Source: Mariniphaga sp041684965 (GTDB lineage Bacteria > Bacteroidota > Bacteroidia > Bacteroidales > Prolixibacteraceae). From it: a stretch of 64,000 bases of DNA. The DNA lies in contig JAWLGR010000007.1 in the NCBI GenBank assembly GCA_041684965.1, positions 62,001 to 126,000 of the forward strand, in the 5' to 3' direction. This document shows positions 1 to 9,395 of this stretch, piece by piece (the stretch's first letter is position 1; each line of letters begins with the position of its first letter). The notes under the pieces are model-generated. The model made no database searches, was not told the DNA's origin, and saw nothing but the letters and a program-made list of their open reading frames with translations. The position numbers and the translations under genes are program-made.

Positions 1-1595
1 ATTTTACGCTTCACAGGGTCCCATTCAACACGTCTTTGTTCTACATAGGATTTATGTGCCATCATAACAGCTACACCTTCTTCAAAAGCCTTATCAATGC
101 TAACTTGTGGGGTTCCGCCATTACGGATGCAATCCAGCCAGTCTTTAATGTGAAGGTGTGTAACATCAATATGCCTTCCATCGACAAACGTTGATGTTAA
201 TCCCCTGGAAGTGTAATATTTTTCAGTAGCTGAACTTGTTGCATCAACAGCCCCCGACCCCGGACTAACTGTTATCATTGGCTGATTTGTATCAAGTATC
301 CCTTCCTCAATCTGCTTTTTATACCTGGTCGAGTTGTAGTCAAAAGTGATTTTTAATGATCCGCCTAATTCCATTGAAGCATCGTGCCCCATTATTAACC
401 TTGGCCGTTGCCTGCTGCTTGCCAGACTTGCACTGTAAAACAATGTCAGGTCTTTGTGCGGATACTCAAAAACCGAATGCAGCACATCGGGGATATCCCT
501 GTTGTCTTTCCAGTAATAGATACCTCCCGATGACACCACCGATTTGGGAATACCGATATTTAAAACCTGGTTAATCGCATCGAACTCATGAGTAAATAAC
601 TGGCCAAGCAATCCTGTGCTGTAATCAAAGAATTTCGTCCAGTTATAATACCTGTCAATACTAAAAGGAACATATGGGCGGGATCCAAGCCATTGTTTCC
701 AGTCGATGGTTTTTTCATCTCCCGGTTTTGGGGTTCCCTGTGCATCCACATGACGTATCCATGCCCCTCCTGCGTAATTCCTGTTGGTTGTAGTTTCAAT
801 CACGCTGATTTTACCCAGAATATTATTGTCAATAATATCTTTTGCCTGCTGATATACCAAATTTTGAGTAACCTGATGGCCCAATTGAAAAACAATATTG
901 CTGTTTTTTACTGCATCGTAGGCATCGTAAAGTTCCTGTTCTGTACGGGTGAAACTCTTTTCGCAATAAACATGTTTCCCTGCATGAACAGCATCTATAG
1001 TCATTTGGGCATGCAGGTGCTCAGGAGTAGCAATAATCACTGCATCTATATTTTTATCATCGAGCATTTCCTGGTAGGTGCGGTATCTCTTTACATCATA
1101 CTTTGCACCTTTGTCTCCATTCACCCTTAAACCGTTCATTGCGATTTCCATACCTTTCGTGGCATGAAGATCAAATACATCGCATATTCCCGCCATTTCA
1201 ACATTGAGATCCTCTTGTGCAAGGAAATGTTCAAGCCTGCCCCTTTCTTGAAGTCCTTCAACAGTGGCTTCATGAATAAAGCCAAGCCCACTGGCCAGTT
1301 GATTTGCACGATCACCAAATCCAATGAAACCGATACGTAATTTATTTGAGTTACTTCCTCTGGAAGTTGAAATGGTTGCAGTCGGTTTAAAAAGTTCCTC
1401 AAAACCTAACTCCTTAATCACGTTTCTTTTTTTACTGCTTTCATAAGTCCAGCTCTTAAATGTTCCGTACGATAATGCTCCCAAAACAGGTAATCCAGCC
1501 AAAGCTTTCAGCATAGTGCGTCTACCCTGGTTAACGCTTCCTGACTGGAAGTTTTTACTGCTTGATTTTTTTCTATGTTCTTTATTAGTGGCCAT
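1..1595 (-). CDS. Gfo/Idh/MocA-family oxidoreductase, Tat-type export signal (3' end cut by window edge)
   Basis: The frame is open from an ATG at 1595 down to base 1, so about 530 residues are visible and the C-terminus is missing. The N-terminus carries a twin-arginine motif GRRTMLK (RR at residues 25-26) before a hydrophobic stretch, suggesting Tat export, as is common for secreted sugar dehydrogenases of this family in Bacteroidota. A Rossmann start (RIGFIGFGDRA, about residues 87-97) and the family's substrate-side motif, here CEKSFTRT instead of the usual EKP, are visible. The family oxidises or reduces sugars and sugar derivatives with NAD(P); the substrate here is unknown. It lies 30 bp downstream of the DoxX-like gene and is probably cotranscribed with it. 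A role with the DUF1080 protein at 25.7 kb in 3-keto-glycoside chemistry is inference. Confidence 0.88.
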   Translation of the reverse strand, partial: MATNKEHRKKSSSKNFQSGSVNQGRRTMLKALAGLPVLGALSYGTFKSWTYESSKKRNVIKELGFEELFKPTATISTSRGSNSNKLRIGFIGFGDRANQLASGLGFIHEATVEGLQERGRLEHFLAQEDLNVEMAGICDVFDLHATKGMEIAMNGLRVNGDKGAKYDVKRYRTYQEMLDDKNIDAVIIATPEHLHAQMTIDAVHAGKHVYCEKSFTRTEQELYDAYDAVKNSNIVFQLGHQVTQNLVYQQAKDIIDNNILGKISVIETTTNRNYAGGAWIRHVDAQGTPKPGDEKTIDWKQWLGSRPYVPFSIDRYYNWTKFFDYSTGLLGQLFTHEFDAINQVLNIGIPKSVVSSGGIYYWKDNRDIPDVLHSVFEYPHKDLTLFYSASLASSRQRPRLIMGHDASMELGGSLKITFDYNSTRYKKQIEEGILDTNQPMITVSPGSGAVDATSSATEKYYTSRGLTSTFVDGRHIDVTHLHIKDWLDCIRNGGTPQVSIDKAFEEGVAVMMAHKSYVEQRRVEWDPVKRK

Positions 1596-1624
1596 TTTTT
1601 AATGTCAATTAAGCGTACTTTAAA

Positions 1625-2107
1625 TTAACTTTTTCTTTTCTGTAACAACAAATCCAGACCGATAATATGGCTGGTTGGGAAAACTGCCAGAACAAATAAT
1701 GTAAGTGCCTCAATCAGGGTTTTATTTATGATTAAATAATTTCCATCTGATGGCAGGGAATACTCCAATCCTATTAGTGGAGGTGTAGTAGCATAGTAGA
1801 GAAGTAAAAGAACCGATCCAAATATGGCTGCAGCTCTACTAAATAGCCCCATTATTAATCCGATTCCAATTGCGATGAGCCCCCAAGTATTTAAAAAATC
1901 TACAATGTTTAATACATTTGGATTGGAAATTACCCAGTTGAAAAAACCTGTGAGTATCCACTGCGACTCCCGAAGAAATCCGGCCGATGTCCAATTTGGT
2001 ATCAGCAATTTTGTAACTCCTTCATACAATAAATGCCACCCAATAAACAGACGTAATGCAACTAAAGAATAAAGCTGCAAACCGGAATAAGTTTTATTTT
2101 TACTCAT
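1625..2107 (-). CDS. DoxX-family membrane protein
   Basis: About 160 residues with four predicted membrane segments: a first helix with ALRLFIGWHLLYEG, the GLIAIGIGLIMGLF helix, the SVLLLLYYA helix and a C-terminal LTLFVLAVF helix. The layout matches DoxX/quinol-oxidase-subunit-like proteins of the inner membrane. The frame is open from a TTG at 2119, but the ATG at 2107 (MSKNKT) is the more natural start. The next gene in the same direction is the Gfo/Idh/MocA oxidoreductase after 29 bp, so the pair looks like an operon. DoxX-like proteins are often found beside such exported oxidoreductases; an electron-transfer role to the quinone pool is a guess from that pairing. Confidence 0.8.
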   Translation of the reverse strand: MSKNKTYSGLQLYSLVALRLFIGWHLLYEGVTKLLIPNWTSAGFLRESQWILTGFFNWVISNPNVLNIVDFLNTWGLIAIGIGLIMGLFSRAAAIFGSVLLLLYYATTPPLIGLEYSLPSDGNYLIINKTLIEALTLFVLAVFPTSHIIGLDLLLQKRKS

Positions 2108-2318
2108 TAGTATATTCAATTTTAAAAAGTTTCATAAGGAAAAAGTCAAGTTAAATGTTTTTAAAACGTTATTTTATATTTATTTTTTACAGCATCAAAA
2201 GTAATGTATAATTATTGAAAGGCAATATAAAAAATATTAAAGTATTTTATTTTATTTCCTATATTTACAATTTTAAAACATTTTGTTATAAAGATAAATA
2301 ATTGAAGATTATCGATTT

Positions 2319-5300
2319 ATGAAGAATAAGTGGATAAGTGGCTGTTGTTGTATAAAAATCTCTTATGTGATTACGGGCATGTTATTTCTGCTTTCAGGAG
2401 GTCCGCTGACAAGTCAGGTTAATATATATGAGAAACCATTGGAATTACCAACTTATGGTGTAGAAGCTCCGGAAAAGATGCCTGACTGGAGGATGTACCG
2501 CTACCCATATACAATGTATGACAGGTTAACCAATACGAAAGGAAGCCATACATACAACGCTGTATATGTGGAAAACGAATATGTAAAGGCATTGGTCCTT
2601 CCTCAAATTGGCGGACGATTGCATGGTGCTACGGATAAAACAAACGGATATGAATTCTTATACGATCAGAAAGTCATAAAACCCGGATTGGTTGGTATAA
2701 CTGGAGCATGGATTTCCGGAGGAGTGGAATGGAACTTTCCAATTGGTCATCGGCCTAGTGGATTTCGGGAAACAGATTGGGTTTTAACAGAGGAAACTGA
2801 TGGTTCCAAAACTGCCTGGGTAGGTGAGATTGATCGGTTAACCGGCATGAGGTGGTCGGTAGGGACAGCTGTGCACCCCGGCAGAAACTGGGTGGAAACT
2901 AAGATTCGACTATATAACAGTACTCCTTATAAGCAAAGCTTTCAATATTGGGCTACCAGTGCGGTACGTGCAACTGAAAATTATCAGGCAGTCATTCCTG
3001 GTGAAGTCATGACAGGCCATGGGAAACGGGAGTTCTATAACTGGCCGGTTCACGATGGGGTGGATTTGAGTTATTGGAAAAATATTTCAGGAGCCGGCAG
3101 TTATTTTACGGTCGATTCTGAATCGGATTATTTTGGGGGTTACAGTCCGGAGGAGAATGCAGGAATAGTTCATTTTGCTGATCACCATATTGTAAGAGGT
3201 AAAAAATTGTGGACCTGGGGAACGGCACCTTCAGGCAGGATATGGGAAAATATACTCACCGATGGCGATTTACCTTATTTTGAACCACAGGCTGGTGCTT
3301 TCTCCGATAATCAACCAAGTTTCTTTTGGATTATGCCAGGTGAAACAAAAATTTTCAGTCATTTTTGGTTTCCGGTTAGAGATATTGGTGTATTTGATTA
3401 TGCAAACCTTGAAGGGGCTTTGAAACTGAATTTGGAGAGTGGGAAAGTAATTTTTGGATGGTCTCCCACAGGAAAAAATAACAATGCATCAATTGTAATA
3501 ACTTTGGGAGGGAAAGATATTTTTAACAGGAAAGTAAATGCTGACCCGGCCAAACCTTTTACAGGTGAGGCAAAAGTTTCTGAAAATGCCTTTTTGCACC
3601 AGCTTAAAATGTCAGTTATAGCTTCCAATGGGGATACGCTTTTAACTTTCAGTCATCCAAAACCCTCAGGTTTGCTGCTTCCTGAGCCGGAACCACGGCC
3701 ACGGCCACCTCAGGAAGTCAGATCTCAGGATGAGCTTTTTACAATTGCCGACAGATTGAATAAATACAACAATAAGGAACAGGCAATTGAATATTACAAT
3801 GAGATACTAAAAAGAGATGAGGGAGATATCCGTACCAACAATGCTTTGGGTGAACTGGCCTTGAAGGAAGGAAAGTTTAAGGAAGCTCTGCACTATTTTG
3901 ATAGGTCACTTAAAAGAAACGAAGATTATTTTAAAGCATGGTACAATAAAGGATTGGCAGAATTATGGCTGGGAGATATAACGGCTGCAGAAAAGAGTTT
4001 TAACAGGTCGACATACGATTTAGCCTGGTATGCCCCTGCTTATTTTAACCTGGCACAAATTGCATTAAGTAAATCTCAGACGGCTCTTGCACTCGAATAT
4101 ATCAATAGAAGCATCAATGGAAATGGCGACAATACGGAAGCCTGGGCGGTTAAAGGATTGGTGCTTTCACACCTGGGGCAACATATTGAAGCAGTTGATC
4201 TCATAGAGAAACAATTGGAAATAGATCCATTGAATCATTTTCTTCACGCTGCTAAGCTCATTTCTTTAAATGAATCCGGTGCATCAAATCATGAAAAGCT
4301 GGCAGCCGCCGGCAAGCTGAAACAGATAATGCGTGCCGACAGTGATAATTACCTGGAACTGGCAATTCGGTTTGCCCGAATTGGTTTATATAATGATGCT
4401 GTAGAGGTGCTCGATACTTTCATTAATGAACAGAATTCAGGTGGGTCTCCCCTTATACATTACTACAGGGCGTATTATAAAAACTTGCTTGGGAAGCAGC
4501 AGGAGACAGTTTCGGAGCTGGTAAAAGCTACTTCAACTGATGCCACTTATACCTTTCCAAACAGATTGGAAACATTTCCAGTACTGGAGTGGAGTTTAGG
4601 TGTAAATCCTGAAGATGCAACAGCCCATAATCTTATAGCTATGCTGTATTACAGCCGTGCCCGCAAACAGGAAGCTGTAAGGCATTGGGAAAAATCAGTA
4701 AAATTAAATCCGGCCCAGGGTGTGGCATTCCGGAATCTGGGTTTGGCCTACCAGGAACAGGGAGATTTACAGGGAGCAAAAAATGCATATGTATCTGCAT
4801 TAAAAGCTGATCCCACAGCCGGCAAAGTAATTGTGGAACTGGGATTACTTAACAAAAAACTGAATATTCCCTATAACGATCAAGTTGCTTTATTCGAAGA
4901 AAATCTTTCTGTTGTGGCAGGTTACAATCAAGCTGTTTCTCAATTGGTTGAGTTATATGTAATTACGGGTCAGTATGAAAATGCCCTGGAATGGTTACAA
5001 AAAACGCATTTTAATTCGTGGGAAGGAAGATACGGAATTCACCAGCTGTGGGTTCAGAGTAATATAAAACTGGGCGACAAAGAGATGAATAAACGGAATT
5101 ATAAGAAGGCATTGGAGTATTATAAACAGTCGCTTGAATACCCTATGAATTTGGAAGTTGCTGAGCAGCCAAACACGAATCATTCAAGGAAATATTATAA
5201 TATCGCCCGGAGTTTGGAAGCGATCGGGGAAAAAGCTGAGGCTCGAGGTTATTATGAAAAGACAGCAGGTTATGAAGTGGCTGATGGTGATGCTTATAAA

Positions 5301-5597
5301 TTCTTTAAGGCAAAAGCACTTGAGGCACTTGGAAAGAAAAAGGAAGCTGAAAAAAATTATAAAGAGTTGCTAACAGCAATGGAGAATGAAATAATTCCGG
5401 AACAGGATCCGGAAGGCGATCCAATGGTTGAAAACCAGCGGCAAGCAAATTCTAAAGCTGTTAAATTATTTACAAGCTCTCTGGCTCTGGAAGGGTTAAA
5501 CCGTAAGTCAGAAGCCGATCAATTGCGGGAGAGAGCTATGGAGCTTTATCCGTTGGTTGAATTAAGTACATACAGACCTCCGAGATCAGGATATTAA
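2319..5597 (+). CDS. Exported DUF5107 protein with C-terminal TPR array
   Basis: A 1092-residue protein with a probable signal peptide (hydrophobic core about residues 13-30). Residues about 40-470 form a DUF5107-type, aldose-epimerase/beta-sandwich-like region rich in aromatic residues (for example LPQIGGRLHGATDKTNGYEF, GGVEWNFPIGHRPS). A proline-rich linker (LPEPEPRPRPP) leads to a long TPR region from about 475 to 1080, with repeats such as NNKEQAIEYYNEILKRDEGD. Proteins of this design are widespread in glycan-degrading Bacteroidota, but I do not know a proven activity; sugar binding or hydrolysis by the N-domain is inferred. It is the first gene of a six-gene plus-strand run, with only 26 bp to the next gene, suggesting that the enzymes downstream serve the same substrate. 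Confidence 0.85.
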   Translation: MKNKWISGCCCIKISYVITGMLFLLSGGPLTSQVNIYEKPLELPTYGVEAPEKMPDWRMYRYPYTMYDRLTNTKGSHTYNAVYVENEYVKALVLPQIGGRLHGATDKTNGYEFLYDQKVIKPGLVGITGAWISGGVEWNFPIGHRPSGFRETDWVLTEETDGSKTAWVGEIDRLTGMRWSVGTAVHPGRNWVETKIRLYNSTPYKQSFQYWATSAVRATENYQAVIPGEVMTGHGKREFYNWPVHDGVDLSYWKNISGAGSYFTVDSESDYFGGYSPEENAGIVHFADHHIVRGKKLWTWGTAPSGRIWENILTDGDLPYFEPQAGAFSDNQPSFFWIMPGETKIFSHFWFPVRDIGVFDYANLEGALKLNLESGKVIFGWSPTGKNNNASIVITLGGKDIFNRKVNADPAKPFTGEAKVSENAFLHQLKMSVIASNGDTLLTFSHPKPSGLLLPEPEPRPRPPQEVRSQDELFTIADRLNKYNNKEQAIEYYNEILKRDEGDIRTNNALGELALKEGKFKEALHYFDRSLKRNEDYFKAWYNKGLAELWLGDITAAEKSFNRSTYDLAWYAPAYFNLAQIALSKSQTALALEYINRSINGNGDNTEAWAVKGLVLSHLGQHIEAVDLIEKQLEIDPLNHFLHAAKLISLNESGASNHEKLAAAGKLKQIMRADSDNYLELAIRFARIGLYNDAVEVLDTFINEQNSGGSPLIHYYRAYYKNLLGKQQETVSELVKATSTDATYTFPNRLETFPVLEWSLGVNPEDATAHNLIAMLYYSRARKQEAVRHWEKSVKLNPAQGVAFRNLGLAYQEQGDLQGAKNAYVSALKADPTAGKVIVELGLLNKKLNIPYNDQVALFEENLSVVAGYNQAVSQLVELYVITGQYENALEWLQKTHFNSWEGRYGIHQLWVQSNIKLGDKEMNKRNYKKALEYYKQSLEYPMNLEVAEQPNTNHSRKYYNIARSLEAIGEKAEARGYYEKTAGYEVADGDAYKFFKAKALEALGKKKEAEKNYKELLTAMENEIIPEQDPEGDPMVENQRQANSKAVKLFTSSLALEGLNRKSEADQLRERAMELYPLVELSTYRPPRSGY

Positions 5598-5623
5598 ATT
5601 TTATTATTATTTAATTAGATGAA

Positions 5624-7483
5624 ATGAAAAAATCACAAAAAATCTTTCTGATATTCTCTCTTCTGCTCTTTTTCTTTTCCAGCACATTACCAGCTGCCTT
5701 ATCACAGGAAGACAATTCACATTACAGTAAAGTATTTGGAAGAGAAAAGCCTTACCGGATTTTTTTTCCTGCAGATTATAAAACTTCTGGTAAAAAATAT
5801 CCTGTAATTTATTATTTTCATGGTAACAAGGGGTCTCATGAAATGGCTCTTTCAGAACTGGCTCAGGAACTGGTAGAAAAGAATTCAGTAATTATGGTTG
5901 CATGGAATGGCCGTTCCATCGATTCAGATATTCGACCATATAATATTGGATTTCACTCAAATATAAACTATGAAATTCAATTCAAAGATTACTTCCCTGA
6001 ATTTGTTTCCCATATTGACGCAACTTACAGGACACTTGCCGATCGGGAAAACCGGGCAATTATCGGTCATAGCATGGGTGGCATCATGTCTTTTTTTCTT
6101 GCGGGAAAATATCCGCATCTTGTTGGTACTGCTGTAAATTCAAAAGGATCACCTGAGTTTTTTATTGGTTACCCAGATAACCATTCGCTATACAGTGTCC
6201 GGTATTTTTTTAAAAATCTGCTTGGAATTAAATTGCGCTTTCACAACAGTACCAGCGGTGAATTGGTTTATCTTAATAATGAAGTACATCAGGGAGCGAT
6301 ACGCGAAAAAGACCTGGATTACGAGTATCAGGTTTATGAAGGAGGTCATACATTGATGCCTGCAGGTTTTACGGATGCTTTTAATTTTGTGGTTAAATCT
6401 TTTAAAAATCCATTACCTAAACCAGAGCGCTGGCATCATGCTGATTTATATCCGAATTTTGAAGTATGGGGATATGAAATTGAAAGTAACCTCAATGAAC
6501 CTGGATTTATTGAGCTGCATGGAGTAACAAAAGGGGGAATGGGAATTACAACAAAAAAATGGCAGCCTGAGGGAATTCCTGTTCATGGTGTGAAATTAAG
6601 TGTTAAAACCGCACCGGTATATCAGCCAAATTCCAGTTATAGCCTGTTAAGTTACAATAAGAAGCATAATAAAAAGTTGATGACATCTGTAAAAAGTGAT
6701 GCAGATGGAAGGATTCGTTTTTCAGTGGGTAATGAACCACATCAATTTGGTATTTTTAAAAAGAATGATCCTGCTGAAATTGTGTTTTTGAATCATAAGG
6801 TGAATGGGGAAAGTGCTTTCCTGGAACATAAAAAGGAATGTGCTATGAAGTTGCATCTGTTAAATCGCGGAGGTAGTACAGGTGAAGAATTAAAGATAAC
6901 ATTAAGTACCTCTACCGATAAGGTAACAATTCACAATCCTACGCTGCAAATCAATGATATTCCATCTGCAGAAGATAAATGGTTGGAACATGATTTTAAG
7001 ATAACTGCTTCAAATGACCCACCTTCCGACGGTTCTCCTTTCAGGGTCAGGTTTAATATAACTGTTACAGATAAAAACGGAAAAGGATGGGAGGATGAAT
7101 TCGATGCACCTGTATTTTTTGATGTTCCTGAATTTACTGAAATAGGGATAGATGACGGCGACAGTGAAATATTTGGCAGTGGAAATGGTAATAACATAGC
7201 TGAACCTGGTGAATCAATAATGATATATCAAATTAACCACCGTACCCGTCTTTATTATGACGACCCATATGTAGACTCTGAACGGATTCATGTTGATTTG
7301 CAACCCGATAAATGGGGCGATGGATATGCTGTTTCTTCGGTTGTTCATATTGCTGAAGATTGCCCGATTGGTCATAAAATCAAGTTTTTGGCAAGTTATG
7401 AGGTAAAGGAATGGAAAACGATAAAAAGGAATGTGACGTGGGGCACATTTACCATAACCGTTGGAAAAGATGCTGACAAATAG
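5624..7483 (+). CDS. Exported esterase-like alpha/beta hydrolase with C-terminal beta-sandwich domains
   Basis: 619 residues with a clear signal peptide ending near ALSQ (residue 28). Residues about 40-265 are an esterase-D/feruloyl-esterase-like alpha/beta hydrolase: oxyanion HG at 66-67, nucleophile elbow GHSMGG with Ser150, and a late His242 in EGGHTLMP. From about 275 to the end, beta-rich sequence without a recognised family name looks like one or two sandwich domains, which may bind carbohydrate. It likely removes ester groups (acetyl, feruloyl or similar) from a polysaccharide in the periplasm or outside the cell; the exact ester is unknown. It follows the DUF5107 gene by 26 bp and precedes the M14 gene by 30 bp. 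Confidence 0.85.
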   Translation: MKKSQKIFLIFSLLLFFFSSTLPAALSQEDNSHYSKVFGREKPYRIFFPADYKTSGKKYPVIYYFHGNKGSHEMALSELAQELVEKNSVIMVAWNGRSIDSDIRPYNIGFHSNINYEIQFKDYFPEFVSHIDATYRTLADRENRAIIGHSMGGIMSFFLAGKYPHLVGTAVNSKGSPEFFIGYPDNHSLYSVRYFFKNLLGIKLRFHNSTSGELVYLNNEVHQGAIREKDLDYEYQVYEGGHTLMPAGFTDAFNFVVKSFKNPLPKPERWHHADLYPNFEVWGYEIESNLNEPGFIELHGVTKGGMGITTKKWQPEGIPVHGVKLSVKTAPVYQPNSSYSLLSYNKKHNKKLMTSVKSDADGRIRFSVGNEPHQFGIFKKNDPAEIVFLNHKVNGESAFLEHKKECAMKLHLLNRGGSTGEELKITLSTSTDKVTIHNPTLQINDIPSAEDKWLEHDFKITASNDPPSDGSPFRVRFNITVTDKNGKGWEDEFDAPVFFDVPEFTEIGIDDGDSEIFGSGNGNNIAEPGESIMIYQINHRTRLYYDDPYVDSERIHVDLQPDKWGDGYAVSSVVHIAEDCPIGHKIKFLASYEVKEWKTIKRNVTWGTFTITVGKDADK

Positions 7484-7513
7484 TTCATCTGTTTAAAATA
7501 AAAGAATAATAAA

Positions 7514-8719
7514 ATGAGAACTGAGAACAAAACAATTTTTGTGGGATTAAAAAATTATGGCAGGTTTATTGGTAAACTTGCTGCAGTGCTTTTTTTAGTG
7601 TTTTATTTCACTTTGCAAAATGGATATTCGCAAATAGCCATTGAAGCAGGAGACCCGCCTAATGCCACCGATTTGCCTGATTTTTATAAGGGAAAACTGA
7701 GTGATATCGATAATGAGTTGCAGAATGTAAAAAGAGGGGAAGTTAAGGCAATAGCAGTCTCACCCGGAGGGTTGCCAGTATATGCAGTATTTTACGGGGA
7801 AAAGGAGGATTTTCAATCACAGGCGAATTATAATTCGGCTTTGGGAGCAAGAAATCCTGGTTTTTATGCCAAAAAAACCAAAGATACCAAGCCTGTAATT
7901 TATTTTCTTGGTCCGGTTCACGGACAGGAAGCAGAAGGCATTGTCGGACTTGTAAACCTGATACATCTTATGGAAACAGGAAGGGATCACAGGGGCAGGG
8001 AATGGCCAAACCTTAAGAGAAAGCTTGATCAAAGCAGGGTAATTATTGTACCATGTGGTAACCCGGATGGAAGGAGAAGAGTTCCATATGACAGCTTTGT
8101 GGGGCTTCCTGTTAACATCATGACAAAATATGGCCAGGGAACACGTAAGGATGGATCTTTATGGGGCTGGCCGGGAACTAAATCAGTGCACCCGATGAAA
8201 GGTGATGTTTCAATACTGGGAGCTTATTTCAATGATGACGGAATAAATATGATGCACGATGATTTCTTTTCTCCCATGTCTGAAGAAACAAAAGCTATCA
8301 TGGACATTGCACGGAGGGAAGCGCCTGATATGACTGTTTCATTGCATTCGCATGGAAATCCTCCGCGAATTTTGCCTGCTGCCTATGAAGCCTGGTTTAT
8401 GAAAGAACGCATTGATGAGTTGATGAAAAAACTTAATGTGCGTTATGAAAAAGAAGGATTGCCTCATCCACCTTTCGATTGGTTGGGAAATCCTGGGGTT
8501 GAAGACAAACAATTCCCTCCAAGAACCAGCTTCAACCTTATAAGTGCATTGCATCATGTTTCAGGAACTATGGCATTTACATTTGAATGTCCTCATGGAA
8601 CTACATCTGAAAGATCTCCGGAACCTATTGTGTCGCACGATGAAATACTCGATATTCAGCTAATCTTATATGAGGAAATGATAAATTACCTGTTTGATAA
8701 CAGGCTCATTTGGGAGTAA
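7514..8719 (+). CDS. Exported M14-family zinc carboxypeptidase-like protein
   Basis: 401 residues with an N-terminal membrane/signal segment (about 18-38, ending near YSQ). The M14 metal site is visible: HGQE (His136, Glu139) in GPVHGQEAEG, a second His in SLHSHG (278 or 280), NPDG at 183-186, and the general base Glu358 in FTFECPHG. M14 proteins cleave C-terminal residues or amide bonds; relatives in glycan loci may act on glycopeptides or amides. All key residues look intact. Its position inside a run of carbohydrate-type exported proteins hints at a glycoprotein or peptidoglycan-like substrate, but that is inference. Confidence 0.82.
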   Translation: MRTENKTIFVGLKNYGRFIGKLAAVLFLVFYFTLQNGYSQIAIEAGDPPNATDLPDFYKGKLSDIDNELQNVKRGEVKAIAVSPGGLPVYAVFYGEKEDFQSQANYNSALGARNPGFYAKKTKDTKPVIYFLGPVHGQEAEGIVGLVNLIHLMETGRDHRGREWPNLKRKLDQSRVIIVPCGNPDGRRRVPYDSFVGLPVNIMTKYGQGTRKDGSLWGWPGTKSVHPMKGDVSILGAYFNDDGINMMHDDFFSPMSEETKAIMDIARREAPDMTVSLHSHGNPPRILPAAYEAWFMKERIDELMKKLNVRYEKEGLPHPPFDWLGNPGVEDKQFPPRTSFNLISALHHVSGTMAFTFECPHGTTSERSPEPIVSHDEILDIQLILYEEMINYLFDNRLIWE

Positions 8720-8764
8720 AATTTACATTTTAAAGCTGCCTTGCCGGTTGCTGAAAATATTTAT

Positions 8765-9376
8765 ATGCAAACCTTTTACTTAATTCAACTGATAAATGTA
8801 AAACTCCTGGTTTCATTGCTGATACTAAACCTGCCAGTTAGTTTTTGGGTAAAAGGACAAAACGGGGCTCTTGCCACAGGATTATATGAAATTATTTATG
8901 CTCCTGTGCTTGTGGGAACCCCTCCTGATAATGCCTTTAATGGCTTAGTATTATTGCCGGATGGAGAAATCAGACATTATGGCTTTGAAGGTGACTGGAA
9001 AAAGCGTACAAAGAGTATTTACATTTACAGCAGGGATAATGGATTAAAATGGAAGACAAAAATTATAAATGATTCTGTTTTAAATACAAGTGAGAATGAA
9101 CTACCGGCAACAAAAAGCCCATATTCGGGCGTAATTAAGGGAAATAAAGTATTAAACCCTGGTAAATGGCATGATGTAACATTTGAATGGAATAACTTCC
9201 AGACAGACGAATGCATCCTAAATATTGATGACGATGAATTTATAAAGCCCATAAACAAATCGATACTTAACAGAATTAATTATGTGCATTTTCAATCGAC
9301 TACAGAAAATGAAGATTTGAATGGATTTCTTATTGATGCAATTCATGCATCCATTCAGCATCCGGATATTTTTTAA
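8765..9376 (+). CDS. Short sialidase-like protein, probably an internally deleted remnant
   Basis: About 203 residues from ATG 8765 (the frame is open from a TTG at 8741). A signal peptide is followed by sequence that looks like the beginning of a BNR/sialidase protein: VGTPPDN, LPDGEIRHYG and an Asp-box-like SRDNGLKWK. After about residue 118 the sequence turns into what looks like the end of such proteins, a LamG-like strand set (GKWHDVTFEW, INYVHFQST). Full-length relatives are several hundred residues, so the middle of the propeller seems to be absent while the frame is kept. I therefore think it is a shortened remnant, though a small binding protein is possible. It sits in register in the operon. 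Confidence 0.6.
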   Translation: MQTFYLIQLINVKLLVSLLILNLPVSFWVKGQNGALATGLYEIIYAPVLVGTPPDNAFNGLVLLPDGEIRHYGFEGDWKKRTKSIYIYSRDNGLKWKTKIINDSVLNTSENELPATKSPYSGVIKGNKVLNPGKWHDVTFEWNNFQTDECILNIDDDEFIKPINKSILNRINYVHFQSTTENEDLNGFLIDAIHASIQHPDIF

Positions 9377-9395
9377 ACTAAATATTAAACAAAAA

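Noticed and set aside
560..1402. Several open frames on both strands between 356 and 1402
   Set aside because: They lie in other frames of the partial Gfo/Idh/MocA gene, which has continuous family motifs from 1595 to the left edge.
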